64,000 bases of DNA from Aliiroseovarius sediminilitoris. GTDB taxonomy: Bacteria > Pseudomonadota > Alphaproteobacteria > Rhodobacterales > Rhodobacteraceae. The DNA lies in contig NZ_FOJB01000001.1 in NCBI RefSeq assembly GCF_900109955.1, positions 2,418,001-2,482,000 of the forward strand, read 5' to 3'. The position numbers and the translations under genes were made by a program. Shown here piece after piece: positions 18,807 through 26,656 of the stretch. The notes under the pieces were generated by a model that saw nothing but the letters and a program-made list of their open reading frames with translations, did not search any database and was not told the origin of the DNA. Numbering within the stretch: position 1 is the stretch's first letter; each line of letters opens with the position of its first letter.

Positions 18807-20119
18807 ACAACGGTCCTTTCCAATGCGGGATAGCGCAGTCCAAGCGTGACACCGCGCGCGATGAACGAGATCAGCAGCGCCAGCCACAGCCCGTGATTGC
18901 CAATGAGCGGCATCAGTGCCAGAACGGCGATGATATAGATCGTTGCAGACACCACCATCATATTGCGCATGTCTGCCGTGCGGGTCGCGCCGATGAATAT
19001 CCCGTCCAGCATCCAGGAAGGCCACCCCACCAAGGGCGCGAACACCATATAGATCAGGAACACGCGCGCTGCGATGCGCACGTCTTCGGCCGTGGTCATC
19101 AGGTCGATGGCCGCGCCGCCGAATAACAGAAAGCCCAACGCCAGCGCAGCCGAGATGCCTGCCCCCCATTGGCTGGACATGATCGCCGCACGGCGCAGCC
19201 CGGCGCGGTTTCGTGCGCCCAACGCCTGCCCCACGAAGGTTTCCGCGCCAAAGGCAAAACCGTCCATTGCAAAGGCGGCTACGTTCAGGAATTGAAGCAG
19301 GATCTGGTTGGCGGCCAGTTCGACATCTGAAAACCGGGCACCGAAGAACATGAAACTGGTGAAGATCGCTGTGAGCAGTAGTGACCGGATCAGAATGTCG
19401 CTGTTCACGACGGCCATGCGTTTCAGGGTTTCCGGATCCAGCACCCGCACCCGATCATGCCATGCGGCATTGGCGAACACGTCCCGACAGAGCCATAGAG
19501 CGAAGGCTGCGCCACCGACCTCGGCAATCAAGGTGGCAATGGCGACCCCTTGAATCCCCCAGCCCAACCCTAGAACAAACCAGACATCCAGAACGATGTT
19601 GATGCCGTTCATCGCTACTTGCAGCACTAGGATGGAACGCGTGCGCTCCAACGCAATCAGCCAGCCGGTGAAGGCCGTCATCGCAATGGCAAACGGGGCG
19701 CCCCAAATACGGATGGCCAGATAGTCCTGCGCCATGCCCTCGACCTCGACCGACGCAGGGGCAAGTTTGAACGCGGCCCAGAACAGGGGGACTTGTAGCA
19801 CGATCAGCGCAAGCCCGGCTGTCACCGCAATCAACACCGCGCGGGTCAGCATGGCCGACACTTCACCCATTCGTCCTGCCCCATAGGCTTGCGCGGTCAG
19901 ACCCGTGGTGCCCATCCGCAGGAAACCGAACACCCAATAGAAGGTCGAAATGACAACCGCCCCGATCCCCACCGCGCCAATCGGGGCCGCTTCGCCAAGC
20001 TGGCCGATGACGCCGGTATCCACGACACCCAGAATAGGCACCGTTACGTTGGACAGCACGATTGGACCCGCAACCGCAAGGATACGGCGATGGGTGATCT
20101 GCGCTGCGCGCGTGGTCAT
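18803..20119 (-). CDS. MATE-family efflux protein (DinF-like)
   Basis: A 438-residue polytopic membrane protein with about twelve hydrophobic segments in two repeats. The opening RILAVAGPIVLSNVTVPILGVVDTGVIGQLG and FLRMGTTGLTAQAYGAG match the DinF branch of MATE transporters. Likely exports organic cations or drugs in exchange for protons or sodium. It overlaps the start of the thioesterase-side gene upstream (ATGA), suggesting co-transcription of the three minus-strand genes. Confidence 0.88.
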   Translation of the reverse strand: MTTRAAQITHRRILAVAGPIVLSNVTVPILGVVDTGVIGQLGEAAPIGAVGIGAVVISTFYWVFGFLRMGTTGLTAQAYGAGRMGEVSAMLTRAVLIAVTAGLALIVLQVPLFWAAFKLAPASVEVEGMAQDYLAIRIWGAPFAIAMTAFTGWLIALERTRSILVLQVAMNGINIVLDVWFVLGLGWGIQGVAIATLIAEVGGAAFALWLCRDVFANAAWHDRVRVLDPETLKRMAVVNSDILIRSLLLTAIFTSFMFFGARFSDVELAANQILLQFLNVAAFAMDGFAFGAETFVGQALGARNRAGLRRAAIMSSQWGAGISAALALGFLLFGGAAIDLMTTAEDVRIAARVFLIYMVFAPLVGWPSWMLDGIFIGATRTADMRNMMVVSATIYIIAVLALMPLIGNHGLWLALLISFIARGVTLGLRYPALERTVV

Positions 20120-20631
20120 TTGCTGGGCATCAGAAAATGACCGGTGGCTTGAGTATAGAGCTTGTTACGATTGTCCTGCCACGCCTCGACATGCACCGAC
20201 GCGTAGCGCCGCCCCTGCCGCACAATCCGCGCGCGCGCATAGGCGTCGCGCGGCAGGCCAGACCGCAGATAGTCGATCGAGAAATCGATTGTCTTGGGCA
20301 GATAGGGCAGGTTGTCCGGGCCAAGCGTGCCGGGGTCCAGCTTGCCGCTTTCCATGTCTTCCCACAAAGACACCCAGCTGAGTTCGATCACCGCTGCGGT
20401 TTCCAGAAACGCCGCCGTCACCCCGCCATGGATGGCTGGCAGCATTGGATTGCCGATCAGCTTGTCAGAAAACGGCAGAATGGCGGTCAACTCGTCCCCG
20501 TGACGTTCGACGGTGATGCCCAGAAAGGTCAGATAGGGCACGCTGCCGACAAGGGCCGACAAGGTTGCATCGCGACGTTTCTTGATCACCTCGACCGGTT
20601 CGGGACGGGGGCGTTTGACGGATCTGCTCAT
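20116..20631 (-). CDS. PaaI-family hotdog thioesterase
   Basis: A 171-residue hotdog-fold protein with [22 protein letters not shown], the HGG motif of PaaI-type acyl-CoA thioesterases, and [13 protein letters not shown]. It overlaps a second thioesterase gene upstream and the MATE gene downstream. Probably hydrolyses acyl- or aryl-CoA esters; substrate unknown. Confidence 0.85.
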   Translation of the reverse strand: MSRSVKRPRPEPVEVIKKRRDATLSALVGSVPYLTFLGITVERHGDELTAILPFSDKLIGNPMLPAIHGGVTAAFLETAAVIELSWVSLWEDMESGKLDPGTLGPDNLPYLPKTIDFSIDYLRSGLPRDAYARARIVRQGRRYASVHVEAWQDNRNKLYTQATGHFLMPSK

Positions 20632-21122
20632 GGCGCGTCCCCCCCACTGATCTCGGTCGAGATTTCGGTCGAGCGGCGCTTGGAATCGCCATCGGCAGAA
20701 AACGCGCCGGTTGCGGTGGCCACCGGGCGGCTTTCATCTTCGTCCAGTGCCACGGCTCGCACAAAGGCCACTGACCGGGTGACGTGATAACAGGTGGCGC
20801 GCGCTGTGATCCGCTGCCCGGGCGTCGCCGGGCGCATGTAATCAATGCGCAGGTCAAGCGTCGCGGTGACCGCGGGGGCGTCTGGGTGGCTCATCACCGC
20901 CGAGCCACAGCAGGTGTCCATCAGCGCCGATACCGCGCCACCATGAATGACCCCCGAACGGGGATCGCCTATGAAGCGCGGATCATATGGCATGGACATC
21001 ACTGCCTCGCCTTCCCCCAACGCGTCAAGGGTCATGCCCAAGGCCCCGCAATGCGGGATGGCTTCGGTAAATTTCCGTGCAATTTCAGCTTTCTTTTCGG
21101 GAGTAAGACCTTTGATCATCAC
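20628..21122 (-). CDS. PaaI-family hotdog thioesterase, first of a pair
   Basis: A 164-residue hotdog-fold protein with [20 protein letters not shown] and [15 protein letters not shown], the PaaI layout. It heads a three-gene operon with a second thioesterase and the MATE exporter. The tandem pair may form a heteromer or take different CoA esters. A 21-base palindrome lies about 70 bases upstream. Confidence 0.87.
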   Translation of the reverse strand: MMIKGLTPEKKAEIARKFTEAIPHCGALGMTLDALGEGEAVMSMPYDPRFIGDPRSGVIHGGAVSALMDTCCGSAVMSHPDAPAVTATLDLRIDYMRPATPGQRITARATCYHVTRSVAFVRAVALDEDESRPVATATGAFSADGDSKRRSTEISTEISGGDAP

Positions 21123-21596
21123 AGGTTCCCTTTTGTCATGTCCCGCCTTTTATTGGCTGTTGCAAAACACACGTCTAGCCCTGTTTCTCGAATTGGGAAT
21201 AATTCCCAATTGCAAAAACATTCGTGACAGGCGCCATCGCTCGTATTGTCCCGAGTTGGAAAGTGCGCGTGGGGCGCAGGTGCCGCTGGCTGCTCAATTC
21301 GGGTGCTGCTCCGGGCTACCACAAAGGTCTGGCCGTTGCGGCGGCTTATTGCTCGGGCCGTGCCGGGTTTGATGCTGTGGACGAACGCGCACCGCAACAC
21401 TGGGCAACGCCTTGTTCAGGGCAATAGCCCGCTTTGTTCAACAGTCCCGGCCTTGATCGCGGTCCGAGCATTCTGTTCCGTTACAGTTGGCTCGATGAAC
21501 AGGGCATGCCCAGAATCCGCAGGTGGTTCTACGCAATTGCACCCCATGCACTGGTCGATTACGCTGTGTCCCATAAAGATTGAAAATGGGGCACCG
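21123..21596. other. intergenic region between thioesterase and MerR genes
   Basis: 474 bases without a supported gene. It holds the palindrome at 21191-21211 and a GGGCATGCCC palindrome near 21503-21512. Frames reading through it lack ribosome sites and protein character. Confidence 0.6.
21191..21211. promoter_or_regulatory. perfect 21-base palindrome, candidate operator
   Basis: AATTGGGAAT at 21191-21200 is mirrored by ATTCCCAATT at 21202-21211 around a single A. It is about 70 bases upstream of the first thioesterase gene, in a suitable place for a repressor site, and is not followed by a T-run suggesting a terminator. Confidence 0.55.
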
Positions 21597-21965
21597 ATGA
21601 CTGAAGACCGCCTGACCTTCAAGGAAATGTGCGCGAAGTTCGACGTGACGCCGCGCACGCTCAGATACTACGAGTATATCGAACTTCTGAGTCCCGAAAA
21701 GGAAGGCCGCGCCCGCTATTACACCCCGCGCGAGATCGCGCGTATGACACTGATTCTGCGCGGGCGGCGGTTTGGCTTTTCGCTGGAGGAACTGCGACAG
21801 TGGCTTCTGATCTATGATGAGAAAGGCACAGATGCGCAAAACCGCGCGTGGGTTGAGCTTGCCGACCGGCAACTCGTTGATCTGCGCACTCAGCAGGAAG
21901 AACTGGCGGAAAGCATCAAAGACCTTCAGAAACTGCGTGACGACGTGGCCCAGGCGCTGACCTGA
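21597..21965 (+). CDS. MerR-family transcriptional regulator
   Basis: A 122-residue MerR protein. The winged helix LTFKEMCAKFDVTPRTLRYYEYIELLSP is followed by [31 protein letters not shown] and a C-terminal coiled-coil helix. No metal-binding cysteines are present, so it does not sense metals in the manner of MerR or SoxR. It is a close paralogue of the next gene, with the same [11 protein letters not shown] core, and both precede acyl-CoA degradation genes. Confidence 0.88.
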   Translation: MTEDRLTFKEMCAKFDVTPRTLRYYEYIELLSPEKEGRARYYTPREIARMTLILRGRRFGFSLEELRQWLLIYDEKGTDAQNRAWVELADRQLVDLRTQQEELAESIKDLQKLRDDVAQALT

Positions 21966-22095
21966 CCCGCGTCGTTTTCCTTTGTTTCAAGTTGTAATTG
22001 GGTGTTGCCACAATAACCGGCGATATGCGCTGACCCTGCGGCACCCTGTTTTCTGTTGAAAACCATACCCTTGCGTCATGCATGCTGATTTTCGA

Positions 22096-22107
22096 CGTTA
22101 CGTAACG
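22096..22107. promoter_or_regulatory. CGTTACGTAACG palindrome
   Basis: Perfect 12-base palindrome about 40 bases upstream of the MerR-type operator at 22136-22151 and sharing its ACGT core. Possible second binding site of the same regulator. Confidence 0.35.
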
Positions 22108-22129
22108 ACAAGAAAAACTCTGACGCCAC

Positions 22130-22159
22130 GTTACATTTACGTCAACGTAAACTTATATT
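22130..22159 (+). promoter_or_regulatory. MerR-type promoter with palindrome in the spacer
   Basis: TTTACGT (22136-22142) and ACGTAAA (22145-22151) form a perfect inverted repeat. It lies exactly between a plausible -35 (GTTACA, 22130-22135) and -10 (TATATT, 22154-22159), an 18-base spacer, which is the operator layout of MerR regulators. The motif resembles sites I recall for LiuR-type regulators of branched-chain acid and fatty acid degradation. Confidence 0.6.
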
Positions 22160-22214
22160 GTATGACGTGCTGGTCAGAACACACGACCGGCGTCGGGTAA
22201 AGATTGGAGCTAGT

Positions 22215-22604
22215 ATGACCGACGAACTTATGACCATTCGGCAAATGTGCGATGCCTTTAACGTCACCGCGCGCACGCTGCGTTTTTACGAAGCGAAGGA
22301 GCTTATCGCACCCATTCGTGAAGGCCAGAAGCGGTTGTTTACCAAGCGTGATCGTGCGCGTCTCAAACTGATCCTGCGCGGCAAGCGTTTCGGCTTTTCG
22401 CTGGAAGAAATACGGCAATTGCTGGACCTTTACGACCGCGGCGACCAACAAAAAACGCAACTGAAACGCACCTATGACGTGGCGCTTGGTCATTTGGATG
22501 ACCTGAAGCGTCAACGGGCCGAGCTGGATGACGCCATCGACGATCTGACAAACCAGTTGAAATGGGTGAACGACAAGATCGCTTCACTTGACGATGACCA
22601 ATAA
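22215..22604 (+). CDS. MerR-family regulator, LiuR-like
   Basis: A 129-residue MerR regulator: [26 protein letters not shown], then [35 protein letters not shown] and a long C-terminal helix, with no metal-site cysteines. It directly precedes the acyl-CoA dehydrogenase gene by 23 bases, and a perfect palindrome sits in its promoter spacer. By context it likely controls the downstream beta-oxidation genes and itself, as LiuR-type MerR proteins do in other proteobacteria. The ligand is unknown. Confidence 0.88.
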   Translation: MTDELMTIRQMCDAFNVTARTLRFYEAKELIAPIREGQKRLFTKRDRARLKLILRGKRFGFSLEEIRQLLDLYDRGDQQKTQLKRTYDVALGHLDDLKRQRAELDDAIDDLTNQLKWVNDKIASLDDDQ

Positions 22605-22627
22605 GACCTAAGACAAGGACGACCTCT

Positions 22628-24400
22628 ATGCCCAGCTATACCGCGCCGACCAAGGACATGGCCTTCCTTCTGCATGAAGTGCTCAAGGCGGACAAACTGA
22701 ACATTCCCGGCTACGACGAACTGGAACCCGACTTCACGGCGGCAGTTCTGGAAGAGGCCGGAAAAGTGGCCAGTGGGGTTCTGACGCCCCTGAACGTGGT
22801 GGGCGATCAGGAAGGCTGCCGGTTGGAAAACGGTGTCGTCTATACCCCCCCCGGCTTTAAAGAAGCGTTTGAGCAAATGAAAGAAGGCGGCTGGACCGGT
22901 CTGGACATGCCGGAAGAGTTCGGTGGCCAGAACATGCCGGTTCTGCTGGGCACAGCAGTGGGCGAGATGTTTTCGGCCGCGAACCAGGCCTTCACCATGT
23001 ATCAGGGCCTGACGCACGGTGCAGCCTCGGCCATCCTGGCACATGGCACGGACGAGCAAAAAGCGACCTATCTGCCGAAGATGGTCAGCTGCGAATGGAC
23101 CGGCACCATGAACTTGACCGAGCCACATTGCGGCACCGATCTGGGTCTTATGCGCACCAAAGCGGAACCGCAGGACGACGGCTCGTACAAGGTGTCGGGC
23201 CAGAAGATCTTCATCTCGGCTGGCGATCACGACATGTCCGAGAATGTCATCCACCTTGTGCTGGCGAAAATCCCGGGCGGTCCCGAGGGCATCAAAGGTG
23301 TGTCGCTGTTCATCGTGCCGAAGTTCAACCTCAACGAAGACGGTTCCGTCAGTTCGCGCAACGGTGTGAGCGTTGGTAATATCGAGCAAAAGATGGGCAT
23401 CCACGGCAATTCGACCTGCGTCATGAATTATGACGAAGCCACTGGTTACCTGCTGGGGGACATGCACAAAGGCATGCGCGCCATGTTCACCATGATGAAC
23501 GAAGCCCGTTTGGGCGTCGGCATGCAAGGTCTGGCGCAAGCCGAAGCGGCGTATCAGAACGCCGTGATCTATGCCAGGGACCGCCTGCAAGGGCGCGACG
23601 TGACCGGCGTGAAAAACCCCGACGGCCCCGCCGATCCGCTGATCGTGCACCCAGACATCCGCCGCTCACTTATGGATCAGAAAAGTTTCATCGAAGGCGC
23701 GCGTGGGTTCCTGTTCTGGGGTGCCCTGCTGATCGACCAGGCACATCGTTCGGGCGACAAGGAAGCAGATGGCCTCATCAGCCTGATGACCCCGGTTCTG
23801 AAAGGGTTCCTGACCGATCAGGGCTTCGATATGACCGTTCTGGCCCAGCAGGTCTATGGCGGACACGGATACATCGAAGAACATGGCATGAGCCAATTCG
23901 TTCGCGACGCCCGCATCGCGCAAATTTATGAGGGTGCCAATGGCGTGCAGGCGCTCGACCTGGTGGGTCGCAAGCTGGCCGCTGACGGCGGCAAACATGT
24001 CATGGCCTTCTTCGAGTTGATCAAATCCTATTGCAAGGGCCAGGACGGCGATGAGATGAAAGACTTCATCGAGCCGCTGAAAACCGCATCGAAGCACCTG
24101 CAAGCGGCGTCGATGTTCTTCATGCAAAACGGTATGAAGAACCCCAATCACGCGCTGGCAGGCAGCTATGACTTCATGCACCTGTTTGGTCATGTCTGCC
24201 TGGGCTATGCTTGGGCGCAGCAAGCGCGTGCTGCATTGGATGCCCTTGCAAATGGAGCGACTGACGCCACGTTCTATGAGACCAAGCTGGCAACAGCGCG
24301 CTACTATATGGCACGCCGCCTGCCCGCAACGGGTATGCACCTGGCGCGCATCGAAAGCGGCGCGGACATGGTAATGGCCTTGGACGCAGACGCGTTCTGA
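22628..24400 (+). CDS. acyl-CoA dehydrogenase, long type with extra C-terminal domain
   Basis: FAD enzyme introducing the first double bond into acyl-CoA. At 590 residues it is of the longer class: N-terminal ACDH_N preceded by a DUF3974-like [19 protein letters not shown] segment, middle region [31 protein letters not shown], and the helical domain with [43 protein letters not shown], including the region of the catalytic Glu. A helical extension follows. It resembles both FadE-like enzymes and DmdC; the neighbours (thiolase, FadJ-like) favour general beta-oxidation. Confidence 0.9.
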   Translation: MPSYTAPTKDMAFLLHEVLKADKLNIPGYDELEPDFTAAVLEEAGKVASGVLTPLNVVGDQEGCRLENGVVYTPPGFKEAFEQMKEGGWTGLDMPEEFGGQNMPVLLGTAVGEMFSAANQAFTMYQGLTHGAASAILAHGTDEQKATYLPKMVSCEWTGTMNLTEPHCGTDLGLMRTKAEPQDDGSYKVSGQKIFISAGDHDMSENVIHLVLAKIPGGPEGIKGVSLFIVPKFNLNEDGSVSSRNGVSVGNIEQKMGIHGNSTCVMNYDEATGYLLGDMHKGMRAMFTMMNEARLGVGMQGLAQAEAAYQNAVIYARDRLQGRDVTGVKNPDGPADPLIVHPDIRRSLMDQKSFIEGARGFLFWGALLIDQAHRSGDKEADGLISLMTPVLKGFLTDQGFDMTVLAQQVYGGHGYIEEHGMSQFVRDARIAQIYEGANGVQALDLVGRKLAADGGKHVMAFFELIKSYCKGQDGDEMKDFIEPLKTASKHLQAASMFFMQNGMKNPNHALAGSYDFMHLFGHVCLGYAWAQQARAALDALANGATDATFYETKLATARYYMARRLPATGMHLARIESGADMVMALDADAF

Positions 24401-24427
24401 GCCACGCCAACACAGTAAGGAGAGATT

Positions 24428-24640
24428 ATGCCGAAACGCTTCAAACTGACCCGCCGCTTCCCCTGTGCCATGACAGAGGATGGCTATCGTCGACTGCGAC
24501 GTTTCGCGAAAGAGGCAGGGCTTGACGAAGGTGAAGCCCTGTCCTTCCTCTTCGAGCATTTCGACAGTGTAACGGACCACGAGAACCTGACCGCGCGTTT
24601 GCGCTTGTTCAATTCGGAATTGGATGCGCGCAAACGCTGA
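24428..24640 (+). CDS. small conserved-looking protein of unknown function
   Basis: A 70-residue basic protein, preceded by AAGGAGAG. Two predicted helices can be read (MTEDGYRRLRRFAKEAGLDEGEALSFLFEHF and ENLTARLRLFNSELDAR), and the start KRFKLTRRFPC is strongly basic. It is located between the acyl-CoA dehydrogenase and GST genes on the same strand, so likely co-transcribed. It might bind nucleic acid or an enzyme partner; no function is recognised. Confidence 0.7.
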   Translation: MPKRFKLTRRFPCAMTEDGYRRLRRFAKEAGLDEGEALSFLFEHFDSVTDHENLTARLRLFNSELDARKR

Positions 24641-24683
24641 CCACGCCGCCCGCGGCCCCGACAGGAGCCTCCGGCGGGGATAC

Positions 24684-24755
24684 TTATGACAAGAAAAAGC
24701 CCGCTCGTATTTTCTTGTCATAAATATCCCGGGGGTCCGGGGGCAGCGCCCCCGG
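24684..24755. repeat. intergenic double-hairpin repeat element
   Basis: First stem: TTATGACAAGAAAA (24684-24697) pairs perfectly with TTTTCTTGTCATAA (24710-24723) around a 12-base loop, and GGGATA/TATCCC extends it with one mismatch. Second stem: CCGGGGGC (24737-24744) pairs with GCCCCCGG (24748-24755) around AGC. Elements of this look (GCCTCCGGCGGGGATA next to a long hairpin) recur between genes in Rhodobacteraceae. It could act as an attenuator inside the operon. Confidence 0.65.
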
Positions 24756-24782
24756 CTACGGAACATCGACAAGGAGGCTCGG

Positions 24783-25418
24783 ATGACGATCAAGCTGTAT
24801 TGCTTTGGGGAAAGCGGCAACGCCTATAAGGCGGCACTGACGCTAGAACTGTCCGGCCTGGATTGGGAGCCTGTTTTTGTCGATTTCTTCCACGGCGAAA
24901 GCAGAAGCCCGGAGTTTCGCGAGTTGAACCCGATGGGCGAGGTGCCGGTGATGATCGACGGGGATGTGACCCTGTCGCAATCGGGTGTCATTCAGGACTA
25001 CGTGTCCTCAAAATCCGGCAAGCTGGGCGGGCGTAGCGCAAACGAACGCCGCGAAATCCTGCGCTGGCAGTTTTGGGACAATCACAAGATGTCGTCAGTG
25101 GCGGGTCCGACCCGTTTCCTGATGAATTTCATTCCAGAGGACAAGCGGCCCGTAGAGGTTATCGCCTTCAACCAAGGCCGTTTGAACGCCGCTTACAAAG
25201 TGCTGGAAGGCGAGTTGAGCAAGCGCGACTGGTTGGTCGGCGACACCATCACGCTCGCCGATATCTCGTGCTGTGGCTATCTGTTCTATCCTGAACCGTT
25301 CGGCTTTGACCGCACCGAATGGCCCGCAATCGACGCCTGGCTGACCCGTATTTCCGACACGCCCGGCTGGAAACACCCCTATGACCTGATGCCCGGTTCC
25401 CCTGCGGACCGTGCGTGA
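24783..25418 (+). CDS. glutathione S-transferase family protein
   Basis: A 211-residue GST: thioredoxin-like N-domain (IKLYCFGESGNAYKAALTLEL, FRELNPMGEVPVMIDGDVTLSQSGVIQDYV) and helical C-domain with LVGDTITLADISCCGYLF, the N-capping Asp motif. Its stop precedes the thiolase gene by 17 bases. Its role in an acyl-CoA degradation operon is unknown; detoxification of reactive enoyl compounds is one possibility. Confidence 0.87.
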   Translation: MTIKLYCFGESGNAYKAALTLELSGLDWEPVFVDFFHGESRSPEFRELNPMGEVPVMIDGDVTLSQSGVIQDYVSSKSGKLGGRSANERREILRWQFWDNHKMSSVAGPTRFLMNFIPEDKRPVEVIAFNQGRLNAAYKVLEGELSKRDWLVGDTITLADISCCGYLFYPEPFGFDRTEWPAIDAWLTRISDTPGWKHPYDLMPGSPADRA

Positions 25419-25435
25419 TCTCGAAAGGACGAAAG

Positions 25436-26641
25436 ATGACCGACGCCTATATCTATGACGCCGTGCGCACCCCGCGTGGTAAAGGTAAGAAAGACGGCAC
25501 CCTGCACGAGGTGACCGCCGTGCGCCTGTCCGCGCTGGCGCTGAACGCTTTGAAAGAGCGCAACAATCTTGATGGCCATGCCGTTGAGGATGTGATCTGG
25601 GGCAACGTGACCCAAGTGGGCGAGCAAGGCGCGTGTTTGGCCCGTTCCTCGGTGCTCTATTCCGATCTGGACGAACGTATTCCGGGCGTGTCCATCAACC
25701 GCTTCTGTGCCTCGGGCCTTGAGGCTGTGAACATGGCCGCCAACCAGGTCAAAGGCGGTGCAGGTGACGCCTATATCGCCGGTGGCGTGGAAAGCATGAG
25801 CCGTGTGCCGATGGGCATGGATGGCGGCGCGATTGCCGCCGATCCTTTTCTGGCCATGAAGGCCTATTTCGTGCCGCAAGGTATCTCGGCTGACATCATT
25901 GCGACCGAATTTGGGTTTAGCCGCGACGATTGTGACGCCTATGCCGTCGAAAGCCAGAAACGCGCCGCTGCTGCCCGGGCGGATGGCCGGTTCAAGTCGA
26001 TCATTCCGGTCGTTGACCAGAACGGACTTGAGATCATGGCGCAGGACGAGATGATCCGCGAGACCACGATGCAAACGCTGGGTGGCTTGAACCCGTCATT
26101 CAAAGCGATGGGTGAGGCAATGCCGGGCTTTGACGCGGTGGCCCTGCTGAAGTATCCGCATCTGGAAAAGATCAACCATGTGCACCACGCGGGCAACTCG
26201 TCCGGCATCGCCGATGGTTCTGCCGCCATTCTGATCGGCAACAAGGAGTTCGGCGAACGTCACGGGTTGAAGCCACGGGCGCGTGTCAAAGCGACGTCAA
26301 AAGTGGGCACCGACCCGACAATCATGCTGACCGGGCCGGTTCCGGCCACGGAACGCGTGCTGCAAGCTGCGGGCATGAGTTTCGGCGACATCGACCTGTT
26401 TGAAGTCAACGAAGCCTTCGCCTCGGTCGTGCTGCGCTTTATCCAAGCATTTGACGCCGACACGAACAAAGTGAACGTGAACGGCGGTGCCATCGCAATG
26501 GGTCATCCGCTGGGCGGCACAGGCGCGATGATCCTGAGTGCCCTGTTGGACGAAATGGAACGCACCGACAAGGAAACCGGTCTGGCCACACTTTGCATCG
26601 GGTCAGGCATGGGTGCCGCAACCATTCTCGAACGCGTGTAA
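25436..26641 (+). CDS. fadA: acetyl-CoA C-acyltransferase (thiolase)
   Basis: Cleaves 3-ketoacyl-CoA with CoA in the last step of beta-oxidation. The 401-residue protein has the active cysteine in SINRFCASGLEAVNMAANQV, the histidine in NGGAIAMGHPLGGTGA and the second cysteine in LATLCIGSGMGAA. Start ATG 25436 follows AAAGGAC. It is followed by the FadJ-like gene after 15 bases, the usual pairing. Confidence 0.92.
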   Translation: MTDAYIYDAVRTPRGKGKKDGTLHEVTAVRLSALALNALKERNNLDGHAVEDVIWGNVTQVGEQGACLARSSVLYSDLDERIPGVSINRFCASGLEAVNMAANQVKGGAGDAYIAGGVESMSRVPMGMDGGAIAADPFLAMKAYFVPQGISADIIATEFGFSRDDCDAYAVESQKRAAAARADGRFKSIIPVVDQNGLEIMAQDEMIRETTMQTLGGLNPSFKAMGEAMPGFDAVALLKYPHLEKINHVHHAGNSSGIADGSAAILIGNKEFGERHGLKPRARVKATSKVGTDPTIMLTGPVPATERVLQAAGMSFGDIDLFEVNEAFASVVLRFIQAFDADTNKVNVNGGAIAMGHPLGGTGAMILSALLDEMERTDKETGLATLCIGSGMGAATILERV

Positions 26642-26656
26642 GAAGGAGACGTTATA

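Noticed and set aside
22628-24400. dmdC (DMSP demethylation) for the acyl-CoA dehydrogenase, and dmdB for the synthetase at 30627-32270
   Set aside because: Both belong to the right families, but dmdA and dmdD are not nearby and the neighbours are general beta-oxidation genes.
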